From the NCBI RefSeq assembly GCF_022808175.1, contig NZ_JALGBX010000002.1:124001-188000 (forward strand): 64,000 nucleotides of DNA. Reading direction: 5' to 3'. Numbering within the stretch: the stretch's first letter is position 1; each line of letters starts with the position of its first letter. Below, one piece after another: positions 9,257-17,528 of this stretch. The position numbers and the translations under genes are program-made. A model generated the notes under the pieces. It ran no database searches. It was not told the DNA's origin and worked only from the letters and a program-made list of their open reading frames with translations. This stretch comes from Streptomyces sp. AP-93 (GTDB lineage: Bacteria; Actinomycetota; Actinomycetes; Streptomycetales; Streptomycetaceae).

Positions 9257-10963
9257 ATGGAACAACTGCACTCGCGCGATGCGGAGCACATCGGTCCCTA
9301 CCGCCTGCTCGCCCGTCTCGGAACCGGTGGAATGGGCCAGGTCTACCTCGGCCGCGCCGAGGAGCACGCCCCCGGCACGGGCACGGGTACCGGCACGGGC
9401 ACCGGCACCCGGACCCGCCCCCGCGCAGGCACCCGCACAGGCACCCGCACCGCCGCCGTGAAGCTGATCCACCCCCACCTCGCCGCCCACCCCGACTTCC
9501 GCACCCGCTTCCGCCGCGAGGCCGACGCCGCCCGCCTCGTCGGCGGGGACTGGACCGTCGCCGTCCTCGACGCCGACCCCGACGCCGAGATCCCCTGGCT
9601 GGCCACCGCCTACATCGCCGGGCCGAGCCTGCGCCAAGCCGTGGGCCGCGACTTCGGCCCGTTGCCGGCCGGCTCCGTACGGGTCCTGGGCGAGGGGCTC
9701 TCGTACGCCCTCCAGGACATCCACCGTGCCGGACTCGTCCACCGGGACCTGAAGCCCGGCAACATCCTGCTCACCGCCGGCGGCCCCCGCGTCATCGACT
9801 TCGGCATCGCCCGGGCCCTGGGGGCCACCGCCGACCCCGCCCTCACGCGGACCGGCGAACTCCTCGGTTCCCCCGGCTTCCTCGCCCCCGAACAGATCAA
9901 CGGCACCCCCGTGACCCCGGCCTGCGACGTGTTCGGCCTCGGCTCGGTACTCGCCTACGCCGCCACCGGCCGACTGCCCTTCGGGGACCCGGACCAGCCC
10001 GGAGGCATCGCCGCGCTCCTGATGCGCGTCACCGAAGCGGAACCGGACCTGGCCGGCGTACCGGCCGAGCTGCGTGACGTCGTACGCGATTGCCTGCACA
10101 AGGACCCGGCCGCCCGGCCCGCCCCCGCCGAGATCCTCGAACGGCTCGGCGCGGGGCGGAGGGACGCCCCGGAGCCCTGGCTGCCCGCGCCGCTCGTCGC
10201 ACGGCTCGGGCAGCACGCCATAGCCCTGCTGGACCGTGTGGACGCCGGTCCGGACAGGCCCGAGCCCGTGACCGCGCCCGCCCAGCGCACCGCGTTGGCA
10301 CCGGGCCCGTCCGCCCTGAGCCCTGAGCCCGCCCCGACGCTCACCCCCGTGCCCGGGACGCACTCCGGCTCGGGTTCCGGGATCTTCTATGACCCCAGCC
10401 CCGGCCCCGGCCCCGCCGCCGTCGGCGGCCGCTCGCGGCCCGCGGCCGTGTCCACTGCCCTGCTCGTCGCCGTCGCCGCGGTGGTCGCCGTCGCGGCGGG
10501 CGGCACGGTGTACACCGTCATGAGTGGATCCGGCGACGGTTCGCCCCGCTCCGGCCACGGCGCCGCCCCGGCCGGCTCCTCCGGCCCGCGGGGCACCGCG
10601 GACGCGACGGGCACCACTCCCGCCCCTTACGTCACTCCGGCCACGCTCCCCGAGGCCTACGCCGGCACCTGGCGGTCCCTCTACGGCGGCCAGAGCTGGC
10701 AGCTCACCCTCAGCCCCGGAACGACCGGCTCCAACGTCATGTCCCTGACCCTCCAGGCCCCCGGACTCAGCTGCGCCTGGACCGCGCCGCTGCACTCCGC
10801 CACCACCGACAGCGTCGGGCTCGACCCCTCCACCGTGATATCCGGTGCGCCGCCGTCGTGTTCGCCGGGCGGCCGGAGCACACTGCGGCTACTCCCCAAC
10901 GGAAACCTGGTGCGGGAGCTCGACGGCAGCACCGCCGCTCCGCTCACGTACCGCCGAAGCTGA
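9257..10963 (+). CDS. Membrane-anchored Ser/Thr protein kinase (Hanks type)
   Basis: A 568-aa receptor-like kinase. The cytoplasmic kinase domain has P-loop LGTGGMGQVYLG (21-32), catalytic Lys69 (AAVKLIHPHL), HRDLKPGNILL (162-172), DFGIARALG (181-189), GSPGFLAPEQI (204-214) and DVFGLGSVLAYAATG. Between the P-loop and Lys69 sits a Gly-Thr/Arg-Thr dipeptide repeat (about residues 40-65), an insertion not normal for the fold. After a Pro-rich linker comes one transmembrane segment (about 398-420) and an extracytoplasmic domain of about 145 aa with two Cys, presumably the sensor. GGAGG precedes the ATG by about 10 bp. No Stk/Pkn partners are adjacent, so its pathway is unknown. Confidence 0.93.
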   Translation: MEQLHSRDAEHIGPYRLLARLGTGGMGQVYLGRAEEHAPGTGTGTGTGTGTRTRPRAGTRTGTRTAAVKLIHPHLAAHPDFRTRFRREADAARLVGGDWTVAVLDADPDAEIPWLATAYIAGPSLRQAVGRDFGPLPAGSVRVLGEGLSYALQDIHRAGLVHRDLKPGNILLTAGGPRVIDFGIARALGATADPALTRTGELLGSPGFLAPEQINGTPVTPACDVFGLGSVLAYAATGRLPFGDPDQPGGIAALLMRVTEAEPDLAGVPAELRDVVRDCLHKDPAARPAPAEILERLGAGRRDAPEPWLPAPLVARLGQHAIALLDRVDAGPDRPEPVTAPAQRTALAPGPSALSPEPAPTLTPVPGTHSGSGSGIFYDPSPGPGPAAVGGRSRPAAVSTALLVAVAAVVAVAAGGTVYTVMSGSGDGSPRSGHGAAPAGSSGPRGTADATGTTPAPYVTPATLPEAYAGTWRSLYGGQSWQLTLSPGTTGSNVMSLTLQAPGLSCAWTAPLHSATTDSVGLDPSTVISGAPPSCSPGGRSTLRLLPNGNLVRELDGSTAAPLTYRRS

Positions 10964-11033
10964 TTATTTCGAAGTCAATAAGCCTGCAAGCAAAGCTTGT
11001 TGCATTCCGCGGTCCCCCCGCACACTGCGGCAC

Positions 11034-11471
11034 ATGGAGCCGTTGAAGGTAGTGGCACGACTGTGGGAGCGGATCGAGGCACGCGACTGGGACGCAGTGG
11101 CCCCGCTGATCGCCGAGGACGCGGTGATCGAGTGGCCCGTGAGCAGCGAACGCATCGTCGGTCGCGACAACTTCATCGCCGTCATCAGCGATGACGACTA
11201 CGCGGACGAGAGATCCGTCGACGTGCTCCGGATCCTCGCGGACGGCGATCTCGTCGTGACCGAGGTGGAGATACCCCAGGACCACGTCGTCTACCGCGCC
11301 GTCTCCCTGTGGACCGTACGGGACGGGCGGATCGCCGGAGCGCGGGAGTACTGGACCAGCCCCGGGCAGGACCCGGCCCCGCGCTGGCGTGCAGGTTTCG
11401 TCGAACCTCTCGTGGAGCCGCTCGCCGAATCGGCGGCCGTTCCCCTGGCCGAATCGCGGGCGGCGGACTGA
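11034..11471 (+). CDS. NTF2-like / SnoaL-like domain protein
   Basis: A 145-aa protein. The first 120 residues fit the NTF2-like cone fold: VVARLWERIEARDWDAVAPL, IAEDAVIEWPVSSERIVG and YRAVSLWTVRDGRIAGAREYW, as in SnoaL-type cyclases, isomerases and many binding proteins of unknown substrate. The last 25 residues are an EPL/AES repeat-like tail (EPLVEPLAESAAVPLAES), probably disordered. No clear ribosome binding site precedes the ATG at 11034. An AT-rich patch at about 10965-11010, with the imperfect dyad GCAAGCAAAGCTTGTTGC, may hold its promoter. Confidence 0.75.
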   Translation: MEPLKVVARLWERIEARDWDAVAPLIAEDAVIEWPVSSERIVGRDNFIAVISDDDYADERSVDVLRILADGDLVVTEVEIPQDHVVYRAVSLWTVRDGRIAGAREYWTSPGQDPAPRWRAGFVEPLVEPLAESAAVPLAESRAAD

Positions 11472-11703
11472 GCGGGCGCGCGTCCCAACTCGGCGTGTCC
11501 GGCGGCCGGACAGCTGGGCCTGACGCCCAACTGGCGGGGCCTGGCAGGTCCTGGCGTGGCCCCTGAGTAGCCCCTGTCATACCTGAGAGCTACGTGGGAA
11601 GTGGGCTCTCCAGTGTGACGCTGACGAGGGCTCCTGATTCCTAACTTCGTGACCAGAGATGAACGCAGCACCGCCCCTCTGGCACGAGCGAAGGAACGGA
11701 CCC

Positions 11704-12795
11704 ATGAGCCGCCGACCGCGCCCCACCGCACGTCCCGACGGCCGCAGCCGTGGCCGTCTGCGCCGCACGCTGCTGGCCGGGCTCGTCGCCGCGGCCGTGG
11801 TGTTCCCCGTTTCCGCCGCCGCTTCCCCGGACGTCCCCGCACCGGCCCCGGCGGTCCTCGGCGAGAGCGCCGCCCTCCCCGACCGGTACGCCGCCCACCT
11901 CGCCAACCTCGCCGAGGCGGCCCGTACGGCCGAGAACGCCGGCCGCCACGGCCGCGCGGCGAAGCTCCGCGCGATGGAGGCGGGCGGCGATGCCCACTTC
12001 CTCGTCTTCGACGGGCGCGGCAAGGGCCGGGCGATAGAGGTGTTCGGGGATCTGGGGACCGCCGACCGGGTCGCGGTCCTGGTCCCCGGGTCGGACACGA
12101 CGCTGGACACCTACCAGAGGTTCCGCGCCGGAGCCGTCGCCCTTCAGCAGCGCCTCCGCGCCGAGCACCCCCGCTCCGCCGTGGTCGCCTGGCTCGGGTA
12201 CGACACCCCCGGCACGGTCAGCCCGGCCGTCCTGACCACCGGCCGCGCCGACGAGGCCGCCGCCGAACTGGGCTTCTTCCTTCCCGGATTGGCCCGGCTT
12301 GCCGCCCCGGAGGCCCGCCTCTCGCTCCTCTGCCACTCCTACGGGTCCGTCGTCTGCGCCCGTACGGGGACCGGCCCCGAGGTCACCGACATCGCGCTGT
12401 TCGGCAGTCCGGGCACGGGGGCCGACTCCGCCGCGGACCTGCCGACCCGGGCCCGGGTCTGGGCCGGCCGGGGTGGCGACGACTGGATCTCCGGTGTCCC
12501 GCACGTCCGCGTCGGCGGGATCGGTTTCGCCGCCGATCCCGTGGACCCGGCCTTCGGAGCCCTGCCCTTCGCGGCCGGCTCCGGCGGCCACAGCGACTAC
12601 CTCAAGCCGGGCACCGAGTCCCTGAACGGCCTGGCCGGGATCGTGCTCGGCTCCTCCCCGCAGGCCCGGCCCGTCCCGGGCGCCGCTCCCGCCGCCTCTG
12701 CCTCCGTGTCCCCCTCGTCCCTCACCGCCGCCCTCACCGCCGCCCTCACCCCGTCCGCTCTCACTGCTCCGGAGGTCTCCCGTGCGCGTGCGTGA
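11704..12795 (+). CDS. Secreted alpha/beta hydrolase, DUF1023 type
   Basis: A 363-aa protein with an Arg-rich twin-Arg-like N-terminus (RSRGRLRRTLLAGLVAAAVV) and a cleavage site near SAAA-S. The core is the DUF1023 alpha/beta-hydrolase: VAVLVPGSDTTLDTYQRF, VVAWLGYDTP, and the nucleophile elbow LLCHSYGSVVC (GxSxG variant HSYGS). DIALFGSPGTGAD and SGGHSDYL supply the likely Asp and His. Natural substrates of the family are not known. GAAGGA precedes the ATG at 11704. It overlaps the next gene by 14 bp and so heads a coupled hydrolase-acyltransferase-sensor kinase operon. Confidence 0.85.
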   Translation: MSRRPRPTARPDGRSRGRLRRTLLAGLVAAAVVFPVSAAASPDVPAPAPAVLGESAALPDRYAAHLANLAEAARTAENAGRHGRAAKLRAMEAGGDAHFLVFDGRGKGRAIEVFGDLGTADRVAVLVPGSDTTLDTYQRFRAGAVALQQRLRAEHPRSAVVAWLGYDTPGTVSPAVLTTGRADEAAAELGFFLPGLARLAAPEARLSLLCHSYGSVVCARTGTGPEVTDIALFGSPGTGADSAADLPTRARVWAGRGGDDWISGVPHVRVGGIGFAADPVDPAFGALPFAAGSGGHSDYLKPGTESLNGLAGIVLGSSPQARPVPGAAPAASASVSPSSLTAALTAALTPSALTAPEVSRARA

Positions 12796-14092
12796 ATCGC
12801 AGACCCGGTGGTCCGTTCTCGCGGACCGCATCGACTCCGCAACCCCCGCCCACCGGGACCGGGCCGTGGACGCCCTCCGGGCCTTCGCCATCCTCGGCGT
12901 GGTGCTGGGCCACTGGCTGGTCACCGCACTGACCAGTGCCGACGGCGGCCTCAGCACCACCAGCCCGCTGGCCCACATGAGCGGACTGGCCCCGGTCTCC
13001 TGGGTGTTCCAGACCCTTGCCGTCTTCTTCCTGGTCGGCGGCCACGTCGCGGCCCAGGGGTACGAGTCGGCGCGCGGCCGCGGAGTCCCTTACGGGCAGT
13101 GGGTCCGTCAGCGTCTCGGCAGGCTGTTCCGGCCGGTCGCCGCAGTCCTGGTCCTCTGGAGCGTCGCCGCCGGCGGCATGCTGCTCGGCGGCGTCGGGAC
13201 GGACACGGTCCGGACCCTCCTCAAGCTCGTCCTGTCCCCCCTGTGGTTCCTCCTCGTCTTCGCCGCGCTCACCGCCGCGACCCCGCTCGTCGCCCGGCTG
13301 AGCCCGCTGTGGCCGCTGGCCTTGGTGGCCTCCGTCGATGTCTGGCGCTTCGGATTCGGCGGGCCCGAATGGATCGGCTGGGTCAATGTGGCCGCCGGCT
13401 GGCTGGTGCCCTACACCCTGGGCGCCGCCTGGTCCCGGGGCGCCTTCGCCCGGCGCACCCCGGCCGCGCTCCTGCTGGGCGGCGGGATCGCCGCCACGGC
13501 CGCACTGATCCTCTGGGGCGGATACCCCGCTTCGATGGTCGGAGTCCCCGGAGCCGCGATCTCGAACCTGAACCCGCCGACGCTGGCCGCCGTGGCGTTC
13601 GGCCTGGCCCAGTGCGGGCTGGCGCTGCTGCTGCGGGGGCCGCTGGCCCGGGTGATGAGCCGGCCGCGGGCCTGGGCGAAGGTGGCTCTGGTGAACCTGT
13701 CCGCCATGACGATCTTCCTGTGGCACCAGACCGCGATGATGGCCGTCACCGCCCTGGGACTGCTGGTCTCCACCGATCTGCCCGGCCTGCACACCGTGCC
13801 CGCCTCCGCGGAGTGGATAGCCGTCCGGCTGCTCTGGCTGCCCGCGTTCGCGGCCGCGCTGGCGGTCTGCTGGGCCGCCTTCCACACCTACGAACAGGCC
13901 GGCGACCGCCCCCGTGGCCGGACCCGGCGCGGATCTGCCCGGACGCCGGTCACCCCTTCCCGGATCGTCGCCTCGTCCGCCGCCCTGCCCCGGGGGACCG
14001 CCTCCCTCGTCGCCCGCACCGACTCAACTCCGGCCGCTGAGAGCACAGTCACCGGCCCGGCGGCTCCCGCCAAGGAGACCCTCCATGCCTAG
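12782..14092 (+). CDS. Membrane acyltransferase family 3
   Basis: A 436-aa integral membrane protein with about ten hydrophobic segments. AVDALRAFAILGVVLGHWLV at the N-terminus contains the His typical of acyltransferase-3 (OafA/NolL/WecH) proteins, and FFLVGGHVAAQGYESAR and RQRLGRLFRPVAAVL follow the family order. These proteins O-acylate cell-surface sugars or small molecules. The GTG start at 12782 lies inside the hydrolase gene (14-bp overlap), and the stop overlaps the sensor kinase start by 8 bp, so translation is coupled on both sides. The last 70 residues are a hydrophilic Arg/Ser/Thr-rich tail. Confidence 0.88.
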   Translation: MRVRESQTRWSVLADRIDSATPAHRDRAVDALRAFAILGVVLGHWLVTALTSADGGLSTTSPLAHMSGLAPVSWVFQTLAVFFLVGGHVAAQGYESARGRGVPYGQWVRQRLGRLFRPVAAVLVLWSVAAGGMLLGGVGTDTVRTLLKLVLSPLWFLLVFAALTAATPLVARLSPLWPLALVASVDVWRFGFGGPEWIGWVNVAAGWLVPYTLGAAWSRGAFARRTPAALLLGGGIAATAALILWGGYPASMVGVPGAAISNLNPPTLAAVAFGLAQCGLALLLRGPLARVMSRPRAWAKVALVNLSAMTIFLWHQTAMMAVTALGLLVSTDLPGLHTVPASAEWIAVRLLWLPAFAAALAVCWAAFHTYEQAGDRPRGRTRRGSARTPVTPSRIVASSAALPRGTASLVARTDSTPAAESTVTGPAAPAKETLHA

Positions 14093-15512
14093 GCTGGACG
14101 ACGTGAACGAGCAGAGCGAGCCCCCGACTCCGGCCCCGGTCCGGGCACAGCACGCGACCCCGGCTGGGGACCCGGCTGCGACCGCGGCCGGCGGGGAGCC
14201 GGGAGGTTCCCCCGCCCGGGCCTCGGCCGTGGTGCGGAGCGTGGCCCGCGGGCTGCTGGACCTGAAGGCCGATCCCCTCCCGCGGATGTCGAGGCCGCGC
14301 TGGCTGGCCTGGCTCCCGCACGTGGTGCTCCTCTATCTGGCAGCTGCCTTCTTCGCCGTCACCACGGAGCAGCTCAGCAACCACTACGGGGTCAACGGCT
14401 CCGTCCGGCCGCTGCTGGCGACCATGGTCGCCGGGTCCATCGTGATCGCGATGCGGTGGCCGATGGCCGGGTACTGGATCGGCCTGACCGCGGCGGGACT
14501 GATCGCCGGGGAGATCCACGGCCATGTCGGGCAGGGCCAGAACTGGCCGTGGATGCCCGCCGGGCTGTTCGCCTTCGCCCCGGTGCTGCTGCTGGTGTCC
14601 CTGCGGGTACCGCCCCGGGTGACCGTCGGGGCGGTCACCGTCGTCGTTGCCTGCACCGGGCTGGCCGAAGGCCTCTTCAGGCCCGAGCACAGCGGCACCG
14701 GCACCCCCGGGGCCATCCTCTTGTTCTCCTTCACCGGCCTCCTCGGCTACGCCCTGCGCGCGACCCGGCTGACCCGCACGAAGCTCGTCGAGCAGGAGAC
14801 CCTCACCGAGGAGGAGCGGGCGCGGCGCACCCTGCTGGAGGAGCGCAGCCGGATCGCCCGCGAGCTGCACGACGTCGTCGCGCACCACATGTCGGTGATC
14901 TCCATCCAGGCGCAGGTGGCCCCTTATCTGGTCGAGAACCCGTCGGAGGAACTCAAGGAGAACCTGGCCGGGATCCGCGCGAATGCCGTGGAGGCCCTGA
15001 CGGAGCTGCGCCGCGTCCTGGGGGTGCTGCGTTCCGAGAACCCGGACGAGGCCACCGGTCCGCACCATCCGCAGCCCACGCTGGCCGAGTTGGAAGGCCT
15101 CGTGGAGAACGTGCGGGCCGCCGGGCTGGATGTGACCACCGAGATCGCGGGCATCCGCCGCCCGTTGTCGCCGGGGGTGGAGCTCACGGCCTACCGGATC
15201 GTGCAGGAGGCGCTGAGCAACTGCCTGCGCCATGCCCCCGGCTCCCGCGTGGAGGTCGGCATCGCCTACGGGCCCCGCGATGTGCACCTGTGCATCGCCA
15301 ACACCGTTCCCACCGGGCCGGTACCGCCGAGCATGGGGGCGGGGCACGGGCTGCTGGGGATGCGGGAGCGAGCGGGCATGCTGGGTGGCGAGCTGGCCGC
15401 CGGCCCCCGCCCCGACGGAGGGTACGAGGTGAGCGCCGTGCTGCCGATGGATCCCGTGCCCCCGGGCGGCGGGCCTTCCCCCGCCTCCGAGACGATCAAG
15501 AAGGACTCTTGA
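14085..15512 (+). CDS. NarL-type sensor histidine kinase (pair 1)
   Basis: A 475-aa sensor kinase. After an 80-aa hydrophilic N-terminus come several transmembrane helices (about 85-225), then a HisKA_3 dimerisation domain with ERSRIARELHDVVAHHMSVI (phospho-His about 262), and the ATPase domain with EALSNCLRHAPGS (N box) and MGAGHGLLGMRERAGM (G box). AAGGAG lies 7 bp before the ATG at 14085, inside the end of the acyltransferase gene. Its response regulator would normally follow at once, but a TnpB element occupies the interval. The stop codon TCTTGA lies right at the end of the element, so the last residues may have been altered by the insertion. Confidence 0.93.
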   Translation: MPRLDDVNEQSEPPTPAPVRAQHATPAGDPAATAAGGEPGGSPARASAVVRSVARGLLDLKADPLPRMSRPRWLAWLPHVVLLYLAAAFFAVTTEQLSNHYGVNGSVRPLLATMVAGSIVIAMRWPMAGYWIGLTAAGLIAGEIHGHVGQGQNWPWMPAGLFAFAPVLLLVSLRVPPRVTVGAVTVVVACTGLAEGLFRPEHSGTGTPGAILLFSFTGLLGYALRATRLTRTKLVEQETLTEEERARRTLLEERSRIARELHDVVAHHMSVISIQAQVAPYLVENPSEELKENLAGIRANAVEALTELRRVLGVLRSENPDEATGPHHPQPTLAELEGLVENVRAAGLDVTTEIAGIRRPLSPGVELTAYRIVQEALSNCLRHAPGSRVEVGIAYGPRDVHLCIANTVPTGPVPPSMGAGHGLLGMRERAGMLGGELAAGPRPDGGYEVSAVLPMDPVPPGGGPSPASETIKKDS

Positions 15513-16750
15513 CATCCTCCCCTCCCTGACGGAAGGGGGGTTCCTACGGCTCGCGCCGTGGGGCTTTCTGCTTCGTCGCCGACTGCCCGCCCGGAGTGCT
15601 CCGTTGAGGTCTTACACCGGCTCCACAGACAGACACGGCCAGCCCGGCCGCCAGAATGTTCGTCGCCGCGTTCACGTCGCGGTCGTGGGTCACGCCGCAG
15701 CCGCACGTCCACTCACGGATGTGGAGCGGCATCCTGCCCGAGATGGCGCGGGCCAGGGTGTGGTTCTTGACCATGTTGCGTACGGTCAGGTCCTCGATCA
15801 CGATCGTTTGGTTTTCACGAACGAGCCGAGTGGTCAGTTTGTGCAGGTGGTCACGCCTGCGGTCGGCGATCCGGGCATGGATCTTGGCGACCTTGCGCCG
15901 GGCCTTGGCCCGGTTAACGCCGTCGCCCTTGGCCTTGCGGGACAGGTTCCGCTGAGCCTTCGCCAGACGGGCACGGTCCGTGCGCTCAAACTTCGGGCTG
16001 GTGACCTTCTCCCCGGTGGAGAGCGTCACCAGGCTGGTGATACCGGCGTCGATCCCGACGGCCTGCGTGGTCTCGGGCATGGGCGCGGGGATGTCGTCGC
16101 ACAGCATGGAGACGGACCAACGCCCGGCAGCGTCCTGCGACACGGTCACCGTGGACGGCACGGCGCCCTCTGGCAGCGATCGCGACCACACGATGCGCAG
16201 TGGCTCGTCCATCTTCGCCAGTGTCAGCGCACCGTCCCGATAGCGGAACGCGCTGGACGTGTACTCGGCGGACCTCCGCGACTTCTTCCGCGACTTGAAG
16301 CGCGGGTACTTGCCCCGCTTGGCGAAGAAATTGGCGAACGCGCCTTGCAGATGCCGAAGGCCCTGCTGGAGCGGAACGGAGGAGACCTCGGAGAGGTAGG
16401 CCAGTCCCTCGGTCTTCTTCCACGCCGTCAACATCGCAGAGGTCGCGTTGTAGTTGACCCGCTCCTGCCGCGCCCACGCTTCCGTACGGGCGGCGAGCGC
16501 CAGGTTGTAGACCTTCCGCACGCAACCGAACGTGCGCGACAGCTCGGCCGCCTGCGCATCGTTCGGCTGGAAGCGGTACTTGAACGCCCGCTTCACCAGG
16601 CGTGGGATCACCATCACAAGCTAGTGATGTTATGTGTGACGCTCAAACCTGCCGGTCAGGGCACTGCGATCCGCCCTGGCAGCGAATCCCAGCCCGCTGC
16701 CACGCTCCGCAGGAGTCCGATTCCTACCCGCCCTGAAGGGCGGGCCTTTC
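15511..16750 (-). mobile_element. IS200/IS605-type element carrying only tnpB
   Basis: The element lies between the first sensor kinase and its response regulator. On the minus strand tnpB is followed by a hairpin (CCCCTCCC/GGAAGGGG, about 15518-15538) and ends in AGGATGTCAA, a typical right end for Streptomyces TnpB elements. On the other side a second hairpin with TTCCTACCCGCCC-TGAA-GGGCGGG (about 16720-16745) is the likely left-end structure. No Y1 transposase (tnpA) is present, so it depends on a helper. The 3' end of tnpB plus right end would be where an omega-RNA is encoded. The exact left boundary is not determined. Confidence 0.7.
15544..16617 (-). CDS. tnpB: TnpB RNA-guided nuclease homologue with internal deletion
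   Basis: A 357-aa TnpB (IS605 OrfB). The N-terminal part is intact (VKRAFKYRFQPNDAQAAELS, ERVNYNATSAMLTAWKK, FKSRKKSRRSAEYTSSAFRY). RuvC residues are present: Asp190 in VGIDAGITSL, Glu275 in VIEDLTVRNM and the Asp of HDRDVNAATNIL (312-314). However, after NHTLARAIS (293) the sequence jumps straight to GRMPLHIREWTCGCG. Normal TnpB proteins have about 45 more residues there, including RuvC helices and the first Cys pair of the zinc finger (SSxxCxxCG). The reading frame is kept, but the enzyme probably lacks nuclease activity. RNA binding may survive. Confidence 0.9.
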   Translation of the reverse strand: MMVIPRLVKRAFKYRFQPNDAQAAELSRTFGCVRKVYNLALAARTEAWARQERVNYNATSAMLTAWKKTEGLAYLSEVSSVPLQQGLRHLQGAFANFFAKRGKYPRFKSRKKSRRSAEYTSSAFRYRDGALTLAKMDEPLRIVWSRSLPEGAVPSTVTVSQDAAGRWSVSMLCDDIPAPMPETTQAVGIDAGITSLVTLSTGEKVTSPKFERTDRARLAKAQRNLSRKAKGDGVNRAKARRKVAKIHARIADRRRDHLHKLTTRLVRENQTIVIEDLTVRNMVKNHTLARAISGRMPLHIREWTCGCGVTHDRDVNAATNILAAGLAVSVCGAGVRPQRSTPGGQSATKQKAPRREP

Positions 16751-16764
16751 CTCGGAGGTACCCA

Positions 16765-17439
16765 ATGACTGCTGCCCCGATCAAGGTGATGATCGCCGAC
16801 GACCAGATGATGGTCCGCCAGGGCTTCACCGTGCTACTCGACGCCCAGCCCGACATCGAGGTCGTCGGTCAGGCCGTCGACGGCGCCGAGGCCGTGGCCA
16901 AGGTCGCCGAACTGGCGCCGGACGTGGTCCTGATGGACATCCGGATGCCCGGGATGGGCGGTATCGAGGCCACCTCCCTCATCACCGCCGCCCCGGGCTC
17001 CGCGGTGAAGGTGCTGGTGCTGACCACCTTCGACCTCGACGAGTACGTGTACGAGGCGCTGCGCGCCGGCGCTTCGGGGTTCCTCCTCAAGGACGCCTCC
17101 GCCGATCAGCTGGCGGAGGCGGTCCGCGTGATCGCGGCCGGGGAGGCGCTCCTCGCGCCGAACATCACGAAGCGGCTGATCACCGAGTTCTCCCGGCTGG
17201 GGGCTCCGAGGGCGCCCTCGAAGGCGCGGATCGACGAGCTGACGGAGCGGGAGACGGAAGTCCTGTCGCTGGTCGCCCAGGGCATGTCGAACGCGGAGAT
17301 CGCCGGGCACCTGATCCTGGCCGAGCAGACGGTCAAGACGCACGTGGGCCGGATCCTGGTGAAGCTGGGCCTGCGGGACCGCACACAGGCGGCGGTGTTC
17401 GCGTACGAGACGGGTCTGATCCGTCCGACGGGCTACTGA
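16765..17439 (+). CDS. NarL/FixJ-type response regulator (pair 1)
   Basis: A 224-aa two-component regulator. The receiver has the acidic pair ADDQ (11-13), phospho-Asp58 in VVLMDIRMPG, Thr in VLVLTTFD and Lys in GFLLKDAS. The C-terminal LuxR-type helix-turn-helix has LTERETEVLSLVAQGMSNAE and TVKTHVGRILVKLGLRDRTQ. CGGAGG precedes the ATG at 16765. It is the likely partner of the kinase at 14085-15512, from which the TnpB element now separates it by 1.25 kb, so its expression may depend on read-through or a new promoter. It closely resembles the regulator at 18851-19510. Confidence 0.93.
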   Translation: MTAAPIKVMIADDQMMVRQGFTVLLDAQPDIEVVGQAVDGAEAVAKVAELAPDVVLMDIRMPGMGGIEATSLITAAPGSAVKVLVLTTFDLDEYVYEALRAGASGFLLKDASADQLAEAVRVIAAGEALLAPNITKRLITEFSRLGAPRAPSKARIDELTERETEVLSLVAQGMSNAEIAGHLILAEQTVKTHVGRILVKLGLRDRTQAAVFAYETGLIRPTGY

Positions 17440-17528
17440 AGCGGCCCTGGTAGTACTTGAGGGGGACCCCGGGAAATCCCCTTCAGCGGCGACGCGGAGC
17501 AGGCGGGGGCCCACCTACCGTGGGGAGC

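Noticed and set aside
8756..10795. Long minus-strand frame opposite the Ser/Thr kinase
   Set aside because: High-GC shadow of the kinase gene; only its last 45 codons, outside the kinase, resemble a protein family.
15604..16764. Long plus-strand frame opposite tnpB joined to the response regulator
   Set aside because: It is the antisense shadow of tnpB; the regulator has its own ribosome binding site and start at 16765.
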